From the NCBI GenBank assembly GCA_023300835.1, contig JALZVB010000375.1, positions 1 through 14,799 of the forward strand: 14,799 nucleotides of DNA, given 5' to 3'. The DNA is from Saprospiraceae bacterium. GTDB taxonomy: Bacteria; Bacteroidota; Bacteroidia; Chitinophagales; Saprospiraceae. Shown piece by piece: positions 7,133 to 13,884 of the stretch. Within the stretch, counting starts at the first letter, position 1, and each line of letters opens with the position of its first letter. Under the pieces are notes generated by a model. That model saw nothing but the letters and a program-made list of their open reading frames with translations. It had not been told where the DNA came from and ran no database searches. A program made the position numbers and the translations under genes.

Positions 7133-7407
7133 TGATCACAGGATTAACCATACTTATCGCTTTAAATGGTTTATTGCTTATGGCCATAGTACTTATACAG
7201 AACCCTAAAGGTGGTGGAATCGACTCTACTTTCGGTGGTGGCGGTGCTAATCAAGTTTTTGGAGCTGCTAAATCTACCGATTTTGTAGAAAAATTGACTT
7301 GGATTCTAGCCATCTCTTTATTTGTACTATGCGTGATTACCGCAGTAGTTGTAAGTAACAATGCAATAGGCGGTATAGGAGGAGAAATTCCTTTACAATC
7401 TCAATAG
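7132..7407 (+). CDS. secG: preprotein translocase subunit SecG
   Basis: SecG is the small inner-membrane subunit of the SecYEG channel; it assists SecA-driven export. The 91-residue protein shows the family layout: a first membrane helix (about 3-22), the conserved cytoplasmic loop IQNPKGGGIDSTFGGGGANQVFGAAKSTDFVEKLTW (22-57), and a second membrane helix (about 57-75). The short C-terminal tail (NNAIGGIGGEIPLQSQ) is unremarkable. The start ATG overlaps the preceding stop by one base, and the gene ends the miaB-to-secG run. Length is within the usual range and the identification is secure. Confidence 0.95.
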   Translation: MITGLTILIALNGLLLMAIVLIQNPKGGGIDSTFGGGGANQVFGAAKSTDFVEKLTWILAISLFVLCVITAVVVSNNAIGGIGGEIPLQSQ

Positions 7408-7440
7408 TAGCAGCCCTTAGCCCTTACTAAGAATTATATA

Positions 7441-7459
7441 AGTTGACATAATGTCAACT
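7441..7459. promoter_or_regulatory. perfect 19-bp palindrome upstream of groES, candidate operator or enhancer
   Basis: AGTTGACAT (7441-7449), a central A, and ATGTCAACT (7451-7459) form a perfect 9-1-9 dyad. The stem has no T-tract and few G/C pairs, so it is unlikely to be the secG terminator. Its centre is about 82 bases upstream of a sigma-54-like -24 element and 150 bases before the groES start, in the distance range used by enhancer-binding proteins. A further TTGTCAG half-site lies at 7471-7477. It is unlike CIRCE (TTAGCACTC-N9-GAGTGCTAA). The binding protein is unknown; the activator encoded at 4533-5792 is an inferred candidate. Confidence 0.6.
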
Positions 7460-7529
7460 GCCTTGTCTAATTGTCAGAAACATCTGATATATAACTCGGC
7501 TATATGCAATAATGGCAGGATAACTTTCA

Positions 7530-7545
7530 TTGGCACGTTTAGTGA
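7530..7545 (+). promoter_or_regulatory. candidate sigma-54-type promoter of groESL
   Basis: The 16 bases TTGGCACGTTTAGTGA contain a complete -24 element (TTGGCACG). At the correct spacing the -12 element reads GTGA instead of TTGC, retaining TG but missing the usual C. Transcription would start near 7555, leaving a leader of about 45 bases. An alternative primary-sigma element, TATATTGT at 7562-7569, resembles but does not match TAnnTTTG; the same TATATTGTTT string also occurs on the minus strand upstream of the PAS kinase (12973-12982). Both promoters could operate. Confidence 0.35.
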
Positions 7546-7599
7546 TCTACCCTGCTTAAGTTATATTGTTTAATCCTAATTTTATTAAAACAAGATTTT

Positions 7600-7860
7600 A
7601 TGAAACCTATAAGTGATCGAGTAGTCGTTCAACCTGGAAAAGCAGAATCCAAAACTAAAGGAGGAATTATCATTCCTGATACTGCTAAAGAAAAACCACA
7701 ACAAGGAACTGTTATAGCTGTTGGTCCTGGAAAAGACAGGGCTCTTACAGTAAAAAAAGGAGACAAAGTTCTCTACGGTAAGTATGCTGGACAAGAGCTT
7801 AACTACAAAGGCGAAGACTACCTCATTATGAAGGAAGATGACATACTCGTTATCCTCTAG
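7600..7860 (+). CDS. groES: co-chaperonin GroES
   Basis: GroES forms the heptameric lid of the GroEL folding chamber. The 86-residue protein is slightly shorter than the common 90-97. It keeps all landmarks: KPISDRVVVQP at the N-terminus, the mobile loop SKTKGGIIIPDTAKEKPQQG (17-36) with the hydrophobic III that docks on GroEL, the VIAVGPG roof-loop entry, and the closing YLIMKEDDILVIL. The start at 7600 leaves no extra N-terminal residues before the conserved KP. The upstream 192 bases carry the palindrome and the -24-like element described separately. groEL follows after 39 bases, so the pair should be one transcript. Confidence 0.97.
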   Translation: MKPISDRVVVQPGKAESKTKGGIIIPDTAKEKPQQGTVIAVGPGKDRALTVKKGDKVLYGKYAGQELNYKGEDYLIMKEDDILVIL

Positions 7861-7899
7861 CACTTTATTATCTCATTAATTTTCAAAAAGATCTAAATA

Positions 7900-9534
7900 A
7901 TGTCTAAAGAAATAACTTTTGATTCAGCAGCTAGACAGAAGCTTAAAGCTGGAATCGATGCGTTAGCTAACGCCGTAAAAGTAACACTAGGGCCTAAAGG
8001 TAGAAATGTTGTTATCCAAAAGAGTTTTGGAGCACCTGCTATAACTAAAGATGGTGTATCCGTAGCCAAAGAAATAGAGTTAGATGACCCTATCGAGAAT
8101 ATGGGTGCACAGATGGTTAAAGAAGTCGCTTCTAAAACTAATGATGCAGCAGGTGATGGAACAACTACAGCAACAGTACTAGCTCAAGCTATGATTACTG
8201 GAGGAATGAAGTATGTAGCAGCAGGAGCTAACCCTATGGACCTCAAGAGAGGTATTGATAAAGCTGTAGGAAACGTAGTAACATCTCTTAAGAAGATGAG
8301 CACAGTTGTAGGGAATGACTTCGCTAAGATCGAGCAAATCGGTTCTATCTCTGCTAACAATGACGCAGAAATCGGTGCTCTTATTGCAGATGCAATGAAA
8401 AGAGTTTCTAAAGATGGTGTTATCACTGTAGAAGAAGCGAAAGGGACTGAAACTTACGTAGAAGAGGTTATGGGAATGCAATTTGACAGAGGTTATTTGT
8501 CACCATACTTTGTTACTAATAGTCAAAACATGACTGCTGAGTACGATCAGCCATTAATCCTTATACACGATAAGAAAATAAGTAACGTACAAGATGTTAT
8601 TCCTGTATTAGAAAAAGCTAACCAAGCTGGAAAGCCATTATTAATTATTGCTGAGGATGTTGATTCTCAGGCTTTAGGTGTATTGGTTGTAAATAGATTG
8701 AGAGCAGGTCTTAAAGTTGTTGCAGTGAAGGCTCCAGGTTTTGGAGACAGAAGAAAAGCAATGTTGGAAGATATCGCTGTATTAACTGGTGGAACTGTAA
8801 TTTCTGAAGAGAAAGGATTCAAACTTGAAAGTGTTGAACTAGAACACCTTGGTACTTGTGATAAAATTACCGTTGATAAAGACAATGCACTTATAGTTAA
8901 TGGTGCTGGCAAAACTAATGGTATAAAAGCTAGAGTTAACCAAATCAAAAAACAAATAGAAACAACTACTTCTGACTACGATAAGGAAAAGTTACAAGAA
9001 AGATTAGCTAAGCTATCTGGAGGTGTTGCGGTCCTATATGTAGGCGCAACAACTGAAGTGGAGATGAAAGAGAAGAAAGATAGAGTTGACGATGCATTAC
9101 ATGCGACTAGAGCAGCCGTAGAAGAAGGTATCGTAACAGGTGGAGGTGTAGCTCTTGTAAGATGTATCAACGCATTATCAAAAGTAGTTGCACTTAACGA
9201 AGATGAAGAAATGGGAGTACAGATCGTAAGAAAGGCTCTAGAGTCTCCATTAAGATCTATCGCTGAGAATGCAGGTGTAGAAGGTTCTGTTGTTCTTCAT
9301 AACATCCTAAAGAACAAAGGAGATTATGGTTATAATGCTAGAACTGACGTCTACGAAGACCTCAAGAAAGCCGGTGTTATTGATCCTACTAAAGTGACTA
9401 GAATTGCTATCGAAAATGCAGGTTCTATCGCTTCTATGATCTTGACGACAGAATGTGTAATTAACGATAAGAAAGAAGAAAGTGCAGGCGCTCCTATGAT
9501 GCCACCAGGTGGCGGAATGGGTGGGATGATGTAA
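7900..9534 (+). CDS. groEL: chaperonin GroEL (Hsp60)
   Basis: GroEL is the tetradecameric ATP-dependent folding chamber of the cytoplasm. The 544-residue length is standard. Nucleotide-binding signatures are TLGPKGRNVVIQKSFG (29-44), ITKDGVSVAKEI (48-59) with D51, and AGDGTTTATVLAQ (84-96) with D86. The apical domain carries PLLIIAEDVDSQALGVLVVN and KAPGFGDRRKAMLEDIAVLTGG. The second equatorial half has ATRAAVEEGIVTGGGVAL, and the C-terminus ends in the flexible GGGMGGMM tail that lines the cavity. Nothing catalytic is missing. It is second in the groESL transcript and is followed at once by a strong terminator. Confidence 0.99.
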   Translation: MSKEITFDSAARQKLKAGIDALANAVKVTLGPKGRNVVIQKSFGAPAITKDGVSVAKEIELDDPIENMGAQMVKEVASKTNDAAGDGTTTATVLAQAMITGGMKYVAAGANPMDLKRGIDKAVGNVVTSLKKMSTVVGNDFAKIEQIGSISANNDAEIGALIADAMKRVSKDGVITVEEAKGTETYVEEVMGMQFDRGYLSPYFVTNSQNMTAEYDQPLILIHDKKISNVQDVIPVLEKANQAGKPLLIIAEDVDSQALGVLVVNRLRAGLKVVAVKAPGFGDRRKAMLEDIAVLTGGTVISEEKGFKLESVELEHLGTCDKITVDKDNALIVNGAGKTNGIKARVNQIKKQIETTTSDYDKEKLQERLAKLSGGVAVLYVGATTEVEMKEKKDRVDDALHATRAAVEEGIVTGGGVALVRCINALSKVVALNEDEEMGVQIVRKALESPLRSIAENAGVEGSVVLHNILKNKGDYGYNARTDVYEDLKKAGVIDPTKVTRIAIENAGSIASMILTTECVINDKKEESAGAPMMPPGGGMGGMM

Positions 9535-9563
9535 GATCACCTTTCTAATGTATAAAAATAACT

Positions 9564-9599
9564 AAGGAGACGCTTTGCAATAAAGCGTCTCCTTTTTTT
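9564..9599 (+). terminator. intrinsic terminator of groESL
   Basis: AAGGAGACGCTTT (9564-9576) pairs perfectly with AAAGCGTCTCCTT (9582-9594) around a 5-base loop, and a run of seven T (9593-9599) follows. It lies 29 bases past the groEL stop, a textbook Rho-independent terminator on the plus strand. Confidence 0.95.
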
Positions 9600-9633
9600 A
9601 TATCGTTATTGATTCATTAGTAACCTCATCTTG

Positions 9634-9658
9634 ATTAAACCTTACTATTAGGTTTAAT
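9634..9658. repeat. AT-rich 9-bp hairpin between convergent genes
   Basis: ATTAAACCT (9634-9642) and AGGTTTAAT (9650-9658) are exact reverse complements with a 7-base loop. There is no T-tract on either strand, so it would be a weak terminator at best. It sits in the 217-base gap between the groESL terminator and the end of the PAS kinase gene. Confidence 0.4.
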
Positions 9659-9667
9659 TAAATAATA

Positions 9668-9742
9668 TTAGCTTTCACTAAATTAGCCTTCAGAATGCCG
9701 CACATATTTTAATAGAATCTTATACGACAACTTGAAAGCTAA
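9668..9742. repeat. widely spaced 10-bp inverted repeat at the 3' end of the PAS kinase gene
   Basis: TTAGCTTTCA (9668-9677) is mirrored exactly by TGAAAGCTAA (9733-9742), 55 bases apart and ending 9 bases past the kinase stop codon. Base-pairing would close a large loop in the kinase 3' UTR. It may be a poor terminator substitute, a processed RNA or a coincidence. Confidence 0.35.
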
Positions 9743-9751
9743 ATGGTATAA

Positions 9752-12700
9752 TTACGTAATAACCAAATCCTTCTTAATTGTAAAATGGAAAGACGAGCCT
9801 TCTCCTATAACTGAGTCTACCCAAATACTTCCTTTATGTTGTTCAATCACTTTCTTACAAATTGATAATCCTATTCCAGTTCCTTGATACTTATTCTCAC
9901 TGTGTAGTTTTTTAAACATCAAGAAAATAGTCTCAAGGTAATCGGGTTCTATACCTATCCCATTATCGCTTATTGTAAACTGGAAGTGTTGATCTGTTTC
10001 AAAACCAGATATTAATATCTCAGGCTTTTCGGTCCCTTTAGTAAATTTCATTCCATTGGTGATCAAGTTTTGAAACACCTGGCGTATTCTAGAAAGATCT
10101 GCAATAATCACCTTAGGAAGATTGTCTTTTATTACAATGGAAGCTTCCTTATCATTAATAGTTGCACTCAACTCTATTAACAATCTGCTTAACATAGCAG
10201 AAACCTCTATTTCCTCCATCTCAACTTCTTGTGTATTGATACGAGAATAAGAAAGTAGATCATCAATAAGAACTTGCATATTCTTAGATGCTTCTAAAAC
10301 AATATCGACAAACCGTAGATTCTTTTCGTCTATAGTGTCCTTAATGTTATTTCTAAGGAGTTGCATAAAACTTAACACTGACCTTATCGGCGCTTTAAGG
10401 TCATGCGAAGCTATATAAGCAAAATTTTCTAACTGCAAATTAGAATTTATATACTTTGTCAACTCAGCATTTTTAGTATTAAGATCTGATAACTGAAGAT
10501 TGATTATCTCTTTTTGTTTACTTTCTTCTGTAATATCTCTAAGGTTTCTTATAAGGTAATATTTGCCATCTAAGGCAATAAATCTCACTGCAACTTGAAC
10601 ATCATAGAATCTCTGAGAATGCTCAAGTCTATACACAGTATTAATGACAGAGTTTTTTACATTAACAAATCCAACTAGATGGCGATTAAGAAAGTCCGCA
10701 CTCTTTTCACCATTAGTTTGTACCGTTGGGGATATTGTTAACAGATCTTTTACATTATCCATTAATGCTGTAGTCGAATTAAGCAATTCTGACATAATTG
10801 CATTTCTCACCAATAACTTAGGTTTAATCTTATTATTTCTGGTTTCCTGATATTCAATTATTTCTACACCTTCAAACGAGTTTAAAATCAAGGCCTCGTA
10901 TATTGAATTTTTTTCCCTAAGCTCCTTTTTGTATTTATGCTCAGCGGTAATGTCTCTTAATAGAAGGTAACCTAAATCTGAGTTTTTATACGACTTTATG
11001 ATATTGACATTTGAGTAAACCTCTGTTCCATCTTGTTTCAAAAAGACCCCATTGGTTTTCAAAAATCCATCACGCAATAATATAGTGTGATGATCAGATA
11101 TTACCTCATGCAAATCTATGCCAGGATAGAGATCAGAAAACTGAGGTATAAAATCTTCTTTAGTTAAAGACAACATTTCTCTCGCAGTATACCCCAGTAA
11201 TTGGGTAGCTGCCTTATTGAACTCTACAATCTTTTCCTCCTTATAATCATAGAGGATCATCGCTTCACTTATATTTTTAAATATATGTTCGTAATCTCTT
11301 TTTGTATCCTTTAATAATATTTTAGATGTTTCTCGTCGCGTTACATCAATAAACGAAATGAAATATTCCTTGATAGAATCATCAGGGTTATAAGTAGCTG
11401 AAATAAGGCCTTCAATATAATTAGGGACTTCACTGTCAATTTTATAAAAACAGAGCACCTCATTTTTGTTAACCTTAAGTTTTTCTATATCTCGACTAAA
11501 AAAATTACGATTATCTTCCTGTAATAATAATTCAAAAAATTTATTAATAACATCAGAAGATTCTAACTGAAAGATTCTCAATACCCTTTCTGATGCGAAA
11601 TTTATTACTCCATTAGGGTCTAATTTCACAATACCCGATGGAGAAAATTGTATCAGATTTTTAAACCTTGTTTCACTTTCTTTGAGTTCTATTCTACTTC
11701 TTTCAATCTCAGTTACATCTTTTTTTACATCTAGATAGCCTATATTATTACCATCTTTATCAATAATAGGTTGGTAAATTATCTCTACTATTTCTAATGG
11801 ATCCTTGTACTCAACAATATAAGAATAACTTCCGTTCTCCGAAAGAATGATGTTTTTTTCAACCAACTCCATTATATCTTGAGGCAATGCATTTTTTAGA
11901 TTATCACCTACTGATAAAGTCTTATTAAATCTTGCTTTGAAGTTCTTCTTAGCAGAATCATTTATAGCAAGAATATTAAAATCCTTATCTACTGCTCTAA
12001 ACTCTATAAGAGAACTGTTTATCAATGAATCTAGTAATGCTTCTCTTTTAGAGATATCAATTGATTCGATTTTATTCTTGGTAATATCCCGTTCCATTTC
12101 TAGGATGCCAACAATGTTATCTTGAGAATCTAGGAGAGGATAAAAATTCCATTCGAGATATCGACTAGAACCATCTGCTTCTAATAAACAAAGTTCTTTA
12201 TTAAATTTTTCACCTTTTAAAACACCTTTGTAATAGTTATCATACCTATCTACAAAGTCTTCATCAGAGAATATTTCATTTACTTTCTTTCCGATCTCAA
12301 GATCAATTCCTAATTCCTCTTTATGTACCTTCTGAGCAGATGAATTAAACTGTATGATTTCAAGATCTAAGTTGTATGCTATATATCGAAATTCTGTACC
12401 ATCAAGAATTGTATGAAGCAGGTTGTCTTTCTCATCAAAATTGCTTTTAACGATGTCATTATAAGACTTAAAAAAGATTAGGAATCTTTTGACATGAGTT
12501 TCGTAGCTTAATACCTTTTCTAAATTTTCTAATACTTTGTGGGTAAATAGTAAAATACCTAGATCTTTATTACCAATAATTAACAACTGTTCATTGTTGT
12601 TTTTATAATGATCTACCTCCTCCGTACTCGTGAAGCTATATCCTTGCTTTGCAAGATCATCTAATATCTTATTATCTAGCGACAACCTTTCATCTGAAGA

Positions 12701-12901
12701 TACTATTGGACAGCACCTCATAAAAATATTATCACCTAAAACTGAATAGAATTTAGCATCAGCAACATTGAAATGTTCCTTAAAGACTGTTAGAAAAGCT
12801 GAGGCTTGCTCGTGCTTGGATTCTTGGTTTCCATATGCATAGAATAAGTCTAATTCAATATCTCGATCCATAAAAGGAGGAATCATATAAGAGGTGATCA
12901 T
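9752..12901 (-). CDS. soluble multi-PAS sensor histidine kinase (orphan)
   Basis: A 1049-residue kinase with no signal peptide or membrane helix, so predicted cytoplasmic. Residues 1-155 form an unassigned N-terminal sensor module, GAF-like at best. About five PAS-type segments follow (roughly 160-278, 285-400, 410-525, 535-655, 665-795), most ending in the DIT/DVT linker motif typical of PAS-PAC boundaries; the fifth is divergent. A coiled linker (795-825) leads to the HisKA domain with H833 in SHDLKAPIR as the phosphoacceptor. The ATPase domain shows the N box NLITNGMKF (945-953; Gly950 replaces the usual Ala), G1 DNGIGI (979-984), F box IFLMFKKLH and G2 GTGIGLSI (1007-1014). No receiver domain is fused and no response regulator is adjacent. 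In-frame ATGs at 12886 and 12871 are alternative starts. PAS ligands cannot be predicted; I see no cofactor signature. Confidence 0.93.
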   Translation of the reverse strand: MITSYMIPPFMDRDIELDLFYAYGNQESKHEQASAFLTVFKEHFNVADAKFYSVLGDNIFMRCCPIVSSDERLSLDNKILDDLAKQGYSFTSTEEVDHYKNNNEQLLIIGNKDLGILLFTHKVLENLEKVLSYETHVKRFLIFFKSYNDIVKSNFDEKDNLLHTILDGTEFRYIAYNLDLEIIQFNSSAQKVHKEELGIDLEIGKKVNEIFSDEDFVDRYDNYYKGVLKGEKFNKELCLLEADGSSRYLEWNFYPLLDSQDNIVGILEMERDITKNKIESIDISKREALLDSLINSSLIEFRAVDKDFNILAINDSAKKNFKARFNKTLSVGDNLKNALPQDIMELVEKNIILSENGSYSYIVEYKDPLEIVEIIYQPIIDKDGNNIGYLDVKKDVTEIERSRIELKESETRFKNLIQFSPSGIVKLDPNGVINFASERVLRIFQLESSDVINKFFELLLQEDNRNFFSRDIEKLKVNKNEVLCFYKIDSEVPNYIEGLISATYNPDDSIKEYFISFIDVTRRETSKILLKDTKRDYEHIFKNISEAMILYDYKEEKIVEFNKAATQLLGYTAREMLSLTKEDFIPQFSDLYPGIDLHEVISDHHTILLRDGFLKTNGVFLKQDGTEVYSNVNIIKSYKNSDLGYLLLRDITAEHKYKKELREKNSIYEALILNSFEGVEIIEYQETRNNKIKPKLLVRNAIMSELLNSTTALMDNVKDLLTISPTVQTNGEKSADFLNRHLVGFVNVKNSVINTVYRLEHSQRFYDVQVAVRFIALDGKYYLIRNLRDITEESKQKEIINLQLSDLNTKNAELTKYINSNLQLENFAYIASHDLKAPIRSVLSFMQLLRNNIKDTIDEKNLRFVDIVLEASKNMQVLIDDLLSYSRINTQEVEMEEIEVSAMLSRLLIELSATINDKEASIVIKDNLPKVIIADLSRIRQVFQNLITNGMKFTKGTEKPEILISGFETDQHFQFTISDNGIGIEPDYLETIFLMFKKLHSENKYQGTGIGLSICKKVIEQHKGSIWVDSVIGEGSSFHFTIKKDLVIT

Positions 12902-13022
12902 ATATTATCTTTATAAAACTAATAGAAATTTTATCCCTTTTTAGAGGACAAGCTGTATTAGATAGATATATGAAACAATATACAAATACATAGTATAATA
13001 CATATCGTAGTAATCGTAATAT

Positions 13023-13039
13023 TACAAAATAAGTGCCAA
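13023..13039 (-). promoter_or_regulatory. candidate sigma-54-type promoter of the PAS kinase gene
   Basis: Read on the minus strand this is TTGGCACTTATTTTGTA. The -24 element TTGGCAC is complete, and at correct spacing the -12 element is TTGT, one base from the TTGC consensus, making it the best sigma-54 match in the window. It lies about 120 bases ahead of the kinase start, in the 200-base gap after the enoyl-CoA hydratase. A TGTCAG half-site (minus strand, 13068-13073) lies about 30 bases upstream of it. The rest of the gap holds nothing else I recognise beyond a TATATTGTTT string (minus strand, 12973-12982). Confidence 0.4.
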
Positions 13040-13101
13040 CCCTAGTTAGTGGTCCATTTTTCAATGACTGACAGTAGTGCTAACTCCATCAGACCCGAAA
13101 T

Positions 13102-13884
13102 TTATTTTCTGAAAACAGGTCTTCTTTTCTCAATAAAAGCTTGTACCCCCTCTGTAGATTCAGCTGATGCTAATGCCTCCCCAAATGATTTCATTTCCAT
13201 TTCGTAGCCATCAGAACCTTTGTCAAAGTATGCATTGACACAAGAAATAGTCCTTGCAATAGCCTCAGGTCCTTTTCTACTTATCTTAGTAAGTATTTTA
13301 AGTGCTGTAAGAGGCAGTTCTTCTAGAGTCGTCACATGTGTAACCAAACCGTAGTTAAGTGCCTCATGCGCATCTATCATATCTCCTGTGAGCAATAATT
13401 GCATTGCTCTACCCTTTCCTAAGTACTGTATGAGTCTCTGTGTTCCACCATAACCCGGCGTCAAACCTAAATTTACCTCAGGTTGTCCAAACTTAGCATT
13501 ATCAGAACAGATTCTAATGTGACATGCCATTGCCAGTTCATTACCTCCACCTAACGAAAAGCCATTTATAGCTGCAAGAACCGGAACACTGCAATTTTCT
13601 ATCTTATTAAAAACGTCGTGCCCAGCCTTTGACTTATCATATCCCGTCTTCTCATCTAGATCTGTAAATTCAGTTATATCAGCGCCTGCAATAAATGCTT
13701 TGTCACCAGAACCTGTAATTATTATTCCAGATAAGCTTTTAAATTCTAAACCTCCTTCTGAAAAAAGATAATCGAGTTCCGACATCACATCTTTGTTAAT
13801 AGCATTGAGTGCCTTGGGCCGATTAATTGTAATCGTTGCAATACGATCTTTAATATCTAGTAAAAGCGATTTTAATTCCATCAT
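13102..13884 (-). CDS. enoyl-CoA hydratase/isomerase (crotonase family)
   Basis: A 260-residue crotonase-fold enzyme expected to add water across trans-2-enoyl-CoA in beta-oxidation or short-chain acyl-CoA metabolism. It has the oxyanion-hole segment AFIAGADITEF (63-73), the GFSLGGGNELAMACHIRI block (108-125) with catalytic E116, and KFGQPEVNLGLTPGYGGTQRL (131-151) with the second catalytic glutamate E136. Both acid residues of true hydratases are present, favouring hydratase over isomerase or dehalogenase. The C-terminus SAESTEGVQAFIEKRRPVF is typical of short-chain enoyl-CoA hydratases. The start ATG overlaps the upstream flippase stop as ATGA, so the genes are coupled despite unrelated roles; a second ATG immediately follows and could also initiate. 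The exact chain-length preference cannot be read from sequence, so no gene symbol is given. Confidence 0.94.
   Translation of the reverse strand: MMELKSLLLDIKDRIATITINRPKALNAINKDVMSELDYLFSEGGLEFKSLSGIIITGSGDKAFIAGADITEFTDLDEKTGYDKSKAGHDVFNKIENCSVPVLAAINGFSLGGGNELAMACHIRICSDNAKFGQPEVNLGLTPGYGGTQRLIQYLGKGRAMQLLLTGDMIDAHEALNYGLVTHVTTLEELPLTALKILTKISRKGPEAIARTISCVNAYFDKGSDGYEMEMKSFGEALASAESTEGVQAFIEKRRPVFRK

Noticed and set aside
7408..7599. CIRCE/HrcA operator in front of groES
   Set aside because: No TTAGCACTC-N9-GAGTGCTAA or close variant is present; the palindrome here has a different sequence and a one-base centre.
7585..7863. Long antisense reading frame covering all of groES, and similar ones within groEL
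   Set aside because: They mirror strongly conserved sense genes, have no domain-like content and are typical shadows of biased codon use in highly expressed genes.
12855..13064. 69-codon minus-strand reading frame spanning the gap upstream of the PAS kinase
   Set aside because: It overlaps the kinase start by 47 bases in another frame, has an unconvincing AT-driven Ile/Tyr/Phe-rich composition, and covers the candidate promoter.
13043..13085. AGTTAG/CTAACT inverted pair after the enoyl-CoA hydratase gene as a terminator
   Set aside because: Only six bases pair, over a loop of about 30 bases and without a T-tract; likely chance.
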